Assembly: GCA_014904985.1 (NCBI GenBank)
Contig: MU129182.1
Span: 54,158 to 68,324, forward strand
Direction of reading: 5' to 3'
Length of the DNA: 14,167 nt
From: Hydnum rufescens UP504
Lineage: Eukaryota; Basidiomycota; Agaricomycetes; Cantharellales; Hydnaceae
Shown here: positions 7,455 through 14,167 of the stretch, piece after piece
Position numbering within the stretch: the stretch's first letter is position 1
Layout of the letters: every line of letters begins with the position of its first letter
The notes under the pieces: generated by a model
What the model saw: the letters and a program-made list of their open reading frames with translations, nothing else
Database searches by the model: none
What the model was told of the DNA's origin: nothing
Made by a program: the position numbers and the translations under genes

Positions 7455-7829
7455 ATTATATAGTACCACACACCCGCCATGGTGGGTGTGTGGTTTCTGG
7501 GGGCCTCATTTGGCAAAGTCATGTCCTTGTTTGGCACATTGCTGTAGGTTGCATTGCCATGTGTCCCATTACTGTGTGTCACATCTTTGTTTGGCACATT
7601 GCTGTTTGGCACATTGCCATAGGTTGCATTGCCATGTGTCACATTACTGTGTGTTGCATCTTTGTTTGGCACATTGCTGTTTGGTGCATTGCCATTTGGC
7701 ATGTTGCCATGTCATGCTGTCATGTGTCACATTTCTGTATTGCATTGCTGGATGCTGCATTGCTGTGTCACATTTCCATATGTTGCATGGCTGTTTGGGC
7801 TCTCATCATGCATTGGACAAGGCCTCAAT
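7455..7829 (-). pseudogene. Long array 3 exon with an Asn-rich pentapeptide repeat
   Basis: This exon is 375 nt, about twice the usual length. Its last 250 nt are open on the minus strand and encode at least nine near-perfect 15-nt/5-residue repeats of the form [VAG]-[TP]-[HYN]-[SGK]-[ND] (for example ATHSN, VTHGN, ATYGN, VPNSN, VPNKD). The repeat is followed by TLPNEAPRNHTPTMAGVW, where the last part comes from H1. Nearer the acceptor the same repeat can be made out but with stops and frame changes. It is not the A(D/N)LXX pentapeptide family of bacterial proteins. It could be a low-complexity surface or scaffold segment, or just a minisatellite grown inside an exon. Confidence 0.55.
7510..7775. 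repeat. 15-bp minisatellite (Asn-rich pentapeptide coding on minus strand)
   Basis: On the plus strand the units read like GTTGCATTGCCATGT and GGCACATTGCTGTTT, repeated with a 15-bp period over roughly 250 bp. Higher-order copies are also visible: a block of about 75 bp starting near 7533 recurs near 7608. The last third (after about 7715) is degenerate. Confidence 0.75.
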
Positions 7830-7934
7830 CTAAAATAAATAAAGAGACATTAGTAAAATGTTCCAAAGCAGCACAAAAAGAGCAGCTTTCACTGCTCTTT
7901 TTGTGCCATTGTATCTACTAGAAAAAACACTCAC

Positions 7935-8115
7935 CTTGTGACCACACACCCACAGTGGTGGGTGCATGGTCATGCACTTGCCTTTTTGGGTGGTTGCTTG
8001 TTGTGGTTGTTGTTAGTGGTGTCCGGAGTCCCTTAGGCCACTTGGCAAACTCATAGGTAGAGTCATAGCTCTTGCCTCCCCTTTTCTCTTTCTTTTCTCC
8101 TTCATCCTTATTCAA
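7935..8115 (-). CDS. Candidate first exon of array 3 gene (unknown product)
   Basis: An open frame begins with ATG at 8113-8115 and runs to the donor at 7934/7935. It encodes about 60 residues: MNKDEGEKKEKRGGKSYDST, then YEFAKWPKGLRTPL, a run of five Thr, SNHPKRQVHDH, and APTTVGVWSQ encoded by H1. It is the first exon of the array in transcript order, starts with ATG, and ends in phase 1 like the other cassette exons, which favours a real translation start. The joined frame meets a stop directly after the first splice (TGA at the start of exon 7455-7829), so the gene is broken or uses another acceptor. The Lys/Glu-rich beginning is not diagnostic. Confidence 0.35.
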
Positions 8116-8527
8116 ACCCAGTGGAAAGCTTCTCCACTGGAGTTTGGTGCTGCCCTGGCTTATAGTTAGATTCGTCTCTTATTACATAATCAGTCTAGTG
8201 ATAGCCAGCCATGGCAGAGCCCGAAATGTATCTTTTCTACCACCATCAACTGTCTGTCTCATAGAGTTGTGGACCTGTTGATTACGCACTACACACTGTG
8301 TGACTCTCGGCTTTATGACTAAACCCTCTTACTTTGCCCTAGTGGGCATAGAAACCCTAACCCTCCAGGAACTACTAGCCTGTTGGGCTAGGTGGAATGG
8401 TCTCAGTCCCACAGACTGGACTAATCCACTGGATCTGGAACCTCCTCCATCTTCTGGTTCCTCCCCAATCCTTAATTCAGATACTACCGAATTAACAGTT
8501 GTGGAGATAGGAAGCAAGATGCAGATT
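8116..8527. other. Spacer between array 3 and IR3
   Basis: No recognised gene. A small inverted pair CAGTGGA...TCCACTG lies at about 8121-8141. A plus-strand open stretch from about 8300 to 8620 (reading LTLQELLACWARWNGLSP and PPPSSGSSP) runs into the left arm of IR3. I find no family for it and do not call it as a gene, though it is more protein-like than most shadows here. Confidence 0.4.
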
Positions 8528-8940
8528 CAATGCTGGCAATTGCCAATACTCAAGAAGCGCCCAAGCACTGGCACTGCAAGCACAACACACAATAGTACCA
8601 AGCATGTATATTTAAAATAAATCCTATATAATAAATATTTGTCCAGGAAAACCCAAAGAAGACAATGATAATGAGTCAGAGCTCAATAAGGCATGAGATG
8701 GCTAATTACAGAGTGGATTGGGCCAATTCTGATGTGTAGAAGTGGCCCAATCCACTCTGTAATTAGCCATCTCATGCCTTATTGAGCTCTGACTCATTAT
8801 CATCATCTTCTTTGGGTTTTCCTGGACAAATATTTATCATATAGGATTTATTTTAAATATACATGCTTGGTACTATTGTGTGCTGTGCTTGCAGCACCAG
8901 CACTTGGGTGCTTCTTGAGTATCAGCAATTGCTGGCATTG
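8528..8940. repeat. Foldback element IR3 (413 bp)
   Basis: The left arm 8528-8725 and right arm 8743-8940 are reverse complements around a 17-nt loop (8726-8742). Pairing is close to perfect near the centre (ATTGGGCCA with TGGCCCAAT) and shows more mismatches towards the ends, where CAATGCTGGCAATTGCC pairs imperfectly with GGCATTG-side sequence. It shares with IR1 the motif AAATATTTGTC next to an A/T-rich stretch, a GCGCCCAA motif towards the outside and a TTGGGCCA-like inner motif. IR1 and IR3 are therefore probably one family. Like IR1, it sits between a minus-strand cassette array and plus-strand cassette sequence. Confidence 0.9.
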
Positions 8941-8993
8941 AAGTTTGCAACTCTATGCAGCTACACCCAGCAAGTGACTGCACGACCATGACA

Positions 8994-9038
8994 CAACAGC
9001 AACAGCAACAGCAGCAACAGCAGCAACAGCAGCAACAG
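8994..9038 (+). repeat. CAG/CAA trinucleotide microsatellite
   Basis: A pure run of CAA and CAG triplets about 45 bp long begins at 8994. It is flanked by near-copies of TGCACGACCATGAC (about 8979-8992) and TGCACAACCATGAC (about 9039-9052), so the flanks are also repeated. Read in one frame it would be polyglutamine, but no reliable exon surrounds it. Confidence 0.85.
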
Positions 9039-9073
9039 TGCACAACCATGACTGCATGACCATGACCACACGA

Positions 9074-9098
9074 CCACACACCCACATCAGTGGTGTGG
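9074..9098 (+). repeat. Lone decayed H1 hairpin, plus orientation
   Basis: CCACACACCCAC and a shortened GTGGTGTGG arm flank ATCA, matching H1 of the arrays. It is followed by AAGATAAAAA where a donor such as AAG|GTAAGT would be expected. It stands to the right of IR3 as the first array 2 hairpin stands to the right of IR1. It is probably the remains of the first cassette of the plus-strand array of this pair. Confidence 0.55.
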
Positions 9099-9217
9099 AA
9101 GATAAAAACATCCAGTATCAGAAAACATGAAAACACACCACTTCCAGCCTTTGGACAATCACATGACCAATTATGAAATTAATTACAGCTATGCATGGAA
9201 ATGAAATGCATTCTATA

Positions 9218-9655
9218 ATTCCATCAGTTTTGATTGGAGAGATATGCCCATATGACGCTTGCAAAGCTATGATTCACACCTTTCGAACAGTACCAAACAC
9301 AAGTCAAATGGACCAAAACCACACTCTCCAGACTGATTTTACTATCAAGATCCAGGATTTCCAGTAAAAAAACGAATTTCTCCATCAGTTCACATTCAAT
9401 CCTCTCGGAACAACCACGTCTAGAAAGATATTAAAAATCCACATCAAACAGTACTGAGCACGCGAAGAACAGATCAAAACTGCACTCTACAGAATGATAT
9501 TACTATCAGAATCAACACCCATCAGTATTTTATGAATATCTCCGTCAGTTCGCATCCGATCTGCTCAGAACCACTTCGCCCAGAAAGCTGTTGAAAATAC
9601 GCATCGAATGATACCAAGAACACCTATTACGGATGCAAACTGCTGTTTCTGTATC
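9218..9655. repeat. Degenerate tandem repeat, period about 160 bp (2.7 copies)
   Basis: The marker TCCATCAGTT or TCCGTCAGTT occurs at 9220, 9381 and 9541, giving a period of 160-161 bp. A second marker pair confirms this: CAGTACCAAACACAAG (near 9288) and CAGTACTGAGCACGCG (near 9449), each followed by a TTTACTATCA or ATTACTATCA match. Identity between copies is only moderate. No open frame spans the copies. A satellite fragment or subterminal transposon repeat are both possible. Confidence 0.65.
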
Positions 9656-9778
9656 AGATCCCACCCCATGCACTTGTTTCCATTATCACCCAGCAACAAA
9701 ACACCTTAACCATTGGACTATGCTCAAATTAATCTCCAAAACCCAGAGATATCCTTTCATTTCGCTTCCCAGGATGCT

Positions 9779-9841
9779 CCACATGCTCAGCAACCACATG
9801 CTCAGCAACCACATGCTCCTAACACTCCACATGCTCAGCAA
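9779..9841 (+). repeat. 15-bp minisatellite encoding PHAQQ
   Basis: Four copies of CCACATGCTCAGCAA occur at 9779, 9794, 9809 (an 18-bp variant ending CCTAACACT) and 9827. In the open frame from about 9713 they give PHAQQPHAQQPHAPNTPHAQQ-like peptide (split here across the 15-bp units). The frame preceding it reads MDYAQINLQNPEISFHFA, which is protein-like, but it soon runs into sequence without other support. Confidence 0.75.
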
Positions 9842-10060
9842 ATTGGTGACATCACCCCCTCTATGATTTCTTTTGTTCTCTTTATGAATGACATCACACT
9901 CTATGGATTACTCAGCTATGACCACATTATGACATCATTTTCTTTATTTCTCTTTTGTTCTACTCCACCATGACTCACATCTTCACTTTTTCTTTTGTTC
10001 TCATCTATGACTCACCCATGAGGAAGTCATTTTCTTTAAACACAGCCACCTCCAGAAAGG

Positions 10061-10068
10061 TATAAAAG
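10061..10068 (+). promoter_or_regulatory. TATA box (TATAAAAG)
   Basis: TATAAAAG follows CCAGAAAGG and precedes a C/T- and CA-rich stretch about 30-90 nt downstream, the layout of a class II core promoter or of the promoter inside an LTR. It is the only clear TATA box on the plus strand upstream of array 4, whose first recognisable cassette begins about 670 nt further on. The intervening stretch includes AGTAAGCATAATG near 10299 and CTAAC-type motifs near 10360, so an intron-containing leader is possible. Function is inferred. Confidence 0.4.
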
Positions 10069-10471
10069 CTGGTAGATTTCCTGTATCCAGACACAATAAT
10101 CACCTCTCTGGAAATCATCACTGTCAACCACTGTCAACTTTTCTGCTTGCCTCTAAGGAACAGTCTATCTATAAGCCATCTGGAGCTAAGTCATCTTCAA
10201 GGTTGTTGAGACAAAGCCACTGGAAGCCCTCTACACAAATCACCAAAGCCAAGGATAGTTGCAGGACCTAAGGTTAGAGTTGCTGGACATCCAAGGAAAG
10301 TAAGCATAATGAAATACAAATCAGGTTTTGAAGAAAGAAGAAAGGAACATACTAACAAAGACTAACCAAGCATTGACCAGTCTGTAGCCCACAGATATCC
10401 GCATTTTGACCAGGAGAACATAAACAAGTACACACAAATATCAGTAAACAAACCCATGCAACACAAACAAT

Positions 10472-10563
10472 GTATAAGCCTTCCTACAAGCATCCCCTAC
10501 ATATAAGCCTTTCCATAAGCATCCTACATGACATATAAGCCTTTCTACAAGCATCCCAGATGA
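10472..10563. repeat. Three copies of a 30-32-bp repeat
   Basis: Units starting TATAAGCCTTCCTACAAGCA (10472), TATAAGCCTTTCCATAAGCA (10502) and TATAAGCCTTTCTACAAGCA (10534) are in direct tandem. No coding role is seen. Confidence 0.8.
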
Positions 10564-11073
10564 TATATCATTGACTACAGCTAGTCCATATCACATCCCA
10601 TTTTCCACTGAACACCATACACATCTTGAAGAGTGTGATCAACCATTGAAGTGAACCAACCCAACAAATAACAACAGAAATACAGTCTCCCATCTGCACA
10701 CTGGCTGAACCAGATTTTGATTTGACAGTCATTGGAGCTCCCAACCCTTCTTCTATAGTGGGTGTGTCATAAGATAATTTTTGTCTCAGTAAATACAATA
10801 GCACAAGGTACTCTTTTTGCACTGCTGTGAATTTTTATACTAACATAGCCTTTATTACTCCAGATCAAAACCAACAACAGACTGCCCAATGAGTGGGCCC
10901 AGGAACCACACCTGCTGTGGCAGGTGTGGTACTATTTAAGGTGAGTCTCCTCCCCCCTAATAGATGCAGCTGTGCAAAAAGAGCAGCTTTTGCTGCTCTT
11001 TTTGCATTGCTTTTAATTTCTTAACTAATAATTCTTTATTCTAGGCTCTTGCCCAAACCACATGCCAAACAAA

Positions 11074-11089
11074 CCCCCCCCCCCCCCCC
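11074..11089 (+). repeat. Poly-C tract of about 16
   Basis: A homopolymer of about 16 C follows AAACAAA within the first complete array 4 exon (11045-11233). In the frame that reaches PHTCFSSCVVIS it encodes five Pro. Length may be uncertain in the assembly, and any slip would change the frame of the exon. Confidence 0.8.
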
Positions 11090-11862
11090 ATCAGAAATGA
11101 CAATGCACCTGCCAATGGAGAGTCCCAAATGTGACCCACCAAACAAAACCCAGAAACAAGGATGCATGACACAAGGCCCAGGGACCCCAGATGAACCACA
11201 CACCTGCTTCAGCAGCTGTGTGGTAATTTCAAGATAAGTATGATTGTGCAAAGGGAGCAGTGTATGCTGCTCCTTTTGCATGGCTTTATTTTTTATTTTT
11301 TTCTGTTACTAATGCATTATTCCTAGATTTTCACCTGCCTATAACCCCTGCCAACCCCCAAATCAAGACCCATGACCCCACTGAAGAAACACACAAAAAC
11401 AGAAACACACACAGCAAACCACCCACCCACATGGTGACCACCCCCAGACACAAAACCAAATGCACAGTACAAACAAGTACCACACACCCACTTTTGTGGG
11501 TGTGTGGTACAACAAGGTACCTTTTTTTTAAATTTGTATATGCACAGCAACACAAAAGGAGCAGTGCAAGCTGCTCCTTTTGCATCACTTCAAAAATTTT
11601 TACTAACATACACTATCATTGTAGGATTCAAATCAAGCCTCCTGAAATGACAACCCACCCCAACAGGCACCCTCCCATATGCAAAACCGAGTACAAAGCA
11701 TGCGACCAGGGTGCAAAATCAGTACCACACACCCACTTCAGCGGGTCTGTGGTAATATTAGGTATGTCTCATCCCACCAGTGCCAGCAGAGCAGCAGAAG
11801 CTGCTCTTTTGGCACCTTTGTTTTCTTTTTTTTTACTAATGGATTATTATTTGTTGTTCTAG

Positions 11863-12013
11863 GTTCCTTCCCTCTGTGAAAACCCACCCAATGAGCACAC
11901 AGGCAAGCCCCAGTATGCACAGCCACCCAAGCCCAAAGAGCCCACCCCCCAAAACAACAATCAACAAATGCATGTACCACACACCTGCTTTGGCAGGTGT
12001 GTGGTAATATTAG
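11863..12013 (+). pseudogene. Array 4 cassette exon with one-base deletion
   Basis: From its second codon this exon reads PSLCENPPNEHTGKPQYAQ, PPKPKEPTPQNNNQQM and HVPHTCFGRCVVILG, the clearest copy of the cassette peptide outside array 1. The 5' end lacks one base relative to the array 1 exon at 454-615 (GTTCCTTCCCTC against GTCCTTTCTCCCTC), so the glycine split at the acceptor is out of frame with the rest. The following exon (12113-12266) is a close DNA copy (same ACCCACC..ATGAGCACACAGGC core) but is open in another frame, MKTHLMSTQASPQY. Confidence 0.55.
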
Positions 12014-12833
12014 GTACATCTAATCATATTGGTGCCAAAAGAGCAGCAGAAGCTGCTCTTTGGCACCTCTGTTTTCTTTTTTTTACTAATGTATTATTAT
12101 TTACTGTTCTAGGTTCCTTCCCCCCATGAAAACCCACCTCATGAGCACACAGGCAAGCCCCCAGTACACACAGCCACCCAAGCCCAGAGGGCCCTCCCCC
12201 CAAACACAGGGATCGACGAAATCACATACCACACACCTGCTGTGGTGGGTGTGTGGTAATTTTAAGGTGAGTACAACCACACAAGAGGAGCAGTGTATGC
12301 TGCTCCTTTTGTGTGGCTTTTCTTGTTTTTTTGTTTACTAATGTATTATTTATTATTTTAGTTTGTCATCTGGACCCAACACCCACAACCCCACCAAATG
12401 AACATGGGAGAATGATGACCAACCCACCAACAGCAATGAATCAAAACCACAACACAAGCCCCAGATGAACCCCACACCTGCTGAAGCAGGTGTGGTAATC
12501 TTTAAGGTAAGTATATATGTACATGTCCAACTATGCAAAAGGAGCAGCAGGGGCTGCTCCTTTTGCCTAGTTTTTCTTTTTTTAACTAACTTATTATTTA
12601 TGATCATAGGTATTCTTCTGAACCTGCATCCCCCAACCAAAGCCATGACCCCACCAAGTGAAAACACACAACCATGGGTGAGGGGGAACCCCAATGGTGA
12701 AGCACAAAATGATGTCCCCAGTACCACACACCCACCCAAGTGGGTGTGTTAGATAATTTTTTTTTTGCTTAATTTTTATAGACAGTACCACATGCCCACC
12801 CAAGTGGGTGTGTGGTATTTTTTTGTGAATTTT

Positions 12834-12857
12834 TAAATAAATAAATAAATAAATAAA
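12834..12857. repeat. AAAT microsatellite after array 4
   Basis: About six copies of AAAT follow the last H1 hairpin. A second short run occurs at about 12919-12931. These are A/T-rich simple repeats with no further signal. Confidence 0.85.
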
Positions 12858-13059
12858 AACAAAACACAGGACTGAAACCCCGCTGACCCCAGGAAGCATA
12901 TGTATAATATAGTGATAATAAATAAATAAATATAAATGGAACACATTATCCCTGATAAGCCCATATGGCCCACTGCAAGTCTGAGATTCTTAAGTCCCAG
13001 TTTCAGCCAATTTTTGGCCAATTTTTGGCCATTTTGGCTGGAATAGTGATGGGACCAAC

Positions 13060-13095
13060 TTAGGTACCATTATCTGCTCCAGAAGTGGTACCTAA
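13060..13095. repeat. Hairpin in the tail motif shared with the DNA after array 2
   Basis: TTAGGTACCA and TGGTACCTAA form a 10-bp perfect stem around a 16-nt loop. The left half lies in GGGACCAACTTAGGTACCA (13051-13069), which matches GGACCTACTTAGGTACCA at 3712-3729. Both are followed some tens of bases later by CTGACCA. The match puts related sequence 3' of both plus-strand arrays. Confidence 0.55.
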
Positions 13096-13339
13096 CTGGG
13101 TAGGCTTAGATGACTGACCAAGGTGCCACAATGATGCTACAAGAGAGCCAAGCATCCAATATTCATAGTGTCAGGCTCTCATGGTCATGCAAGGGTACTC
13201 AGGGGCAATCCAATTGACAAGTGTCAAATGAAGTTCTAATTTCACCCATAATCAGTGCCCAACCAAGTCTCATCACTGTCAAAGGGATGAAACTCCAGAG
13301 GACCTGGCACCAGATCCCTCAAGTGAACTCCGAATACAT

Positions 13340-13632
13340 ATGGGATTCCAGGGGACTCATTACTCTGCCAACTGCATTCATCATCCATTCAGAAATCCCA
13401 TGCTCCAGTGTAGAGCCTGCTGTTATGCCTGGCAGACTAAATCTGTCATCCAAGAAAGAGCTATGATACCATTTGGAGTAGCCTACAAGGTTCTTCACAG
13501 GGATGACATCAATCCAGAAGGGTACAAATGTGAGCCAGTGACATGGCCAGATTCACCAATGATGATGAGGTGTTCCTGCAGCTGTCAGGGCCATGCTGCA
13601 ACGAGAGCACCAAACAAATATAAACACAGATA
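13340..13632 (+). other. Unrecognised open frame (possible exon or fragment)
   Basis: A 97-codon open frame ends in TAA. Its second half is protein-like, with MIPFGVAYKVLHRDDINPEG, YKCEPVTWPDSPMM, RCSCSCQGHAATRAPNKYK and several Cys (LQCRACCYAWQ, KCEP, RCSCSCQ), which could bind metal. No start context is convincing and upstream sequence is open in another frame. I do not recognise the family. It overlaps the right-hand end of an LTR-like sequence called on the other strand, so at most one of the two readings is likely to be right. Confidence 0.25.
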
Positions 13633-13977
13633 AGTCCGGCTAAGTCTGGGAGAATCCGGGCAAGAATGAGATAACAAGGATAGGAGGGGACAGAGAGGCA
13701 GTCCAGCAGCCCGGAGGGGACTAGGTGGAAATGAGCACAGTGGTCCTTAAGCTCACGGAGTTGACTGGAAAGTACTTGGACCTGTAGTCCGGAGTAACAG
13801 TGGAAATCCTGAGATTATGTAATATGAATACAGAATACATGAAGGCTGACCTGTAGTCCGGAGTAACAGCAGAAATCCTGAGAGACCAAAGCTGGGGTCT
13901 CTGGACTTTGCTCTCAGACTACTTATACATGATGACTATACTACAGGGGAGTGATCGCTAAACTGGGGGTGGTTACA
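13600..13977 (-). mobile_element. LTR-like sequence, possibly Ty3/gypsy type (minus strand)
   Basis: Read on the minus strand from 13977 the sequence begins TGTAACCACCCCCAGTTTAG, the kind of start seen in many Ty3/gypsy LTRs. About 55 nt later comes a TATA-like TATAAGTAGTCTGAGAGC (about 13925-13908), then a region with a 69-bp direct duplication, C/T-rich sequence, and near 13610 TTTGGTGCTCTCGTTGCAGC leading to ATGG at 13594. That order suits promoter, R/U5 and the start of an internal region. No second LTR, and no gag-pol reading frame beyond a few codons, is in the window. The family assignment is from general recollection of such ends and is uncertain. Confidence 0.35.
13779..13883. repeat. 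69-bp direct duplication
   Basis: GACCTGTAGTCCGGAGTAAC followed by AG and then GAAATCCTGAGA occurs at 13779 and 13848, about 36 bp alike with two differences. It lies inside the LTR-like sequence and may be an internal LTR duplication. Confidence 0.9.
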
Positions 13978-13985
13978 AGGGGGAC

Positions 13986-14062
13986 AGGAACAGGAACAGG
14001 AACTTGGCCAGGGGCAAACCAGAAGCAATGGGAAATGAAAGGGAAATGAAAAGGAAATGAAA
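13986..14062. repeat. Short purine-rich minisatellites
   Basis: Three units of ACAGGA/GGAACA near 13986-14002 are followed by three units of GGGAAATGAAA-like sequence at about 14029-14062. Further loose repeats of ACCAGA and AAGCA(A) continue to the window end. No gene is seen from 13978 to 14167. Confidence 0.7.
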
Positions 14063-14167
14063 CCAAGATAGGGTTGGACCAGAGTCAAACTGGAATCAAG
14101 CCAGAAGCAAAGTGGACTTGGGCGAAGGAAATAAGTGGAGAACCAGACTGGAGGTGGGTGGACAAGG

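Larger units (their letters stand above)
7030..8115 (-). repeat. Cassette array 3: tandem exon/intron units, minus strand
   Basis: Introns on the minus strand are 7830-7934 (105 nt), 7352-7454 (103) and 7077-7193 (117), with donors GTGAGT, GTGAGT and GTAAGG, branch sites TACTAAT or CTAAC in the first two, and ends TTTTAG or TTCTAG. Exons between them are 7455-7829 (375 nt) and 7194-7351 (158 nt); a final segment begins at 7076. H1 hairpins are at 7939-7972, 7466-7493 and 7200-7233. H2 hairpins use AAAAAGAGCAG rather than AAAAGAGCAG and lie at 7871-7906, 7395-7424 and about 7118-7147 (the last imperfect). The start of exon 7829 (ATTGAGGCC) and of segment 7076 (ATTGGGGCC) are clearly copies of each other. 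Stops in the frame joined across the first splice suggest decay. Confidence 0.75.
10740..12815 (+). repeat. Cassette array 4: tandem exon/intron units, plus strand
   Basis: Introns are 10941-11044 (104 nt), 11234-11326 (93), 11517-11624 (108), 11762-11862 (101), 12014-12112 (99), 12267-12361 (95) and 12507-12609 (103); an earlier intron end (TACTAAC...CTCCAG) lies at about 10840-10862. H1 hairpins: 10906-10929, 11196-11223, 11480-11507, 11725-11752, 11977-12004, 12229-12256, 12472-12495, 12724-12749 and a last one at 12788-12814. Seven introns contain H2, as AAAAGAGCAG or AAAAGGAGCAG forms. Exons between introns are 189, 190, 137, 151, 154 and 145 nt. The 11233/11234 donor reads ATAAGT instead of GTAAGT. 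Endings PHTCFSSCVVIS, PHTHFSGSVVILG and PHTCFGRCVVILG match arrays 1 and 2. Small indels put the starts and ends of some exons in different frames. Confidence 0.8.

Noticed and set aside
7426..7921. Plus-strand Cys/His/Val-rich open frames of 135 and 143 codons, which look like a metal-binding or membrane protein
   Set aside because: The composition comes from the 15-bp minisatellite read on the wrong strand; splice signals and the cassette hairpins point to the minus strand.
8300..8620. 106-codon plus-strand open frame as a gene
   Set aside because: No recognisable family, no splice or promoter context, and it runs into the arm of IR3; described under the spacer instead.
8873..9136. Minus-strand frame with a run of about 15 Cys
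   Set aside because: It is the CAG/CAA microsatellite translated in the frame that gives polycysteine.

Overview
Organism and style. The window looks like repeat-rich, decaying chromosomal DNA of a filamentous fungus, most likely an Agaricomycete (mushroom-forming basidiomycete). The grounds are an aminotransferase pseudogene split into about 13 short exons by introns of mostly 57-74 nt, GT...AG introns with CTAAC/TACTAAT-type branch sites, and several foldback and LTR-like sequences. The taxonomic placement is inference. No intact conventional protein-coding gene, tRNA, rRNA or CRISPR array was found.

Layout. 1-1300 (minus strand): tandem array 1 of an exon/intron cassette. 1337-1944: a 608-bp near-perfect foldback (IR1). 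2000-3393 (plus strand): tandem array 2 of the same cassette, followed by a small hairpin and a gene-poor stretch. 4236-6348 (minus strand): pseudogene of a PLP-dependent class I/II aminotransferase, cut off at its 5' end by AGGTTC-type low-complexity DNA that holds a second foldback (IR2, 6455-6892). 7050-8115 (minus strand): array 3, including one exon that encodes an Asn-rich pentapeptide repeat. 8528-8940: a third foldback (IR3). 8994-10560: a CAG/CAA microsatellite, a lone decayed cassette hairpin, a 160-bp degenerate tandem repeat, a PHAQQ minisatellite, a TATA box and a 30-bp repeat. 10740-12815 (plus strand): array 4. 12830-14167: an AAAT microsatellite, a tail motif shared with the DNA after array 2, an unrecognised ORF and an LTR-like sequence on the minus strand.

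The main observation. The four arrays are built from one unusual cassette. It has an exon of about 140-190 nt whose last ~35 nt is a 24-34-nt hairpin (H1, CCACACACCCGC...GCGGGTGTGTGG) ending about 8-10 nt before a GT(G/A)AGT-like 5' splice site. An intron of about 95-117 nt follows and carries a second hairpin (H2, CCAAAAGAGCAGC...GCTGCTCTTTTGG) between the donor and the branch site. It ends in TTCTAG|G. In array 1, three successive exons are 171, 162 and 174 nt, all phase 1-1, so the cassette can be duplicated or skipped without breaking frame, and they end in a recurring peptide (PHTHFGGCVAILG). Two introns lack H2 and are only 47 and 51 nt, which suggests that H2 is an insertion. Both hairpins vary with paired changes. 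The arrays occur as two head-to-head pairs, each with a foldback between the minus-strand and plus-strand member (array 1 - IR1 - array 2; array 3 - IR3 - array 4). This suggests a large duplicated composite unit, possibly mobile. I do not recognise it as a described system. Many exons carry stops or indels, so most of what is here is probably decayed.
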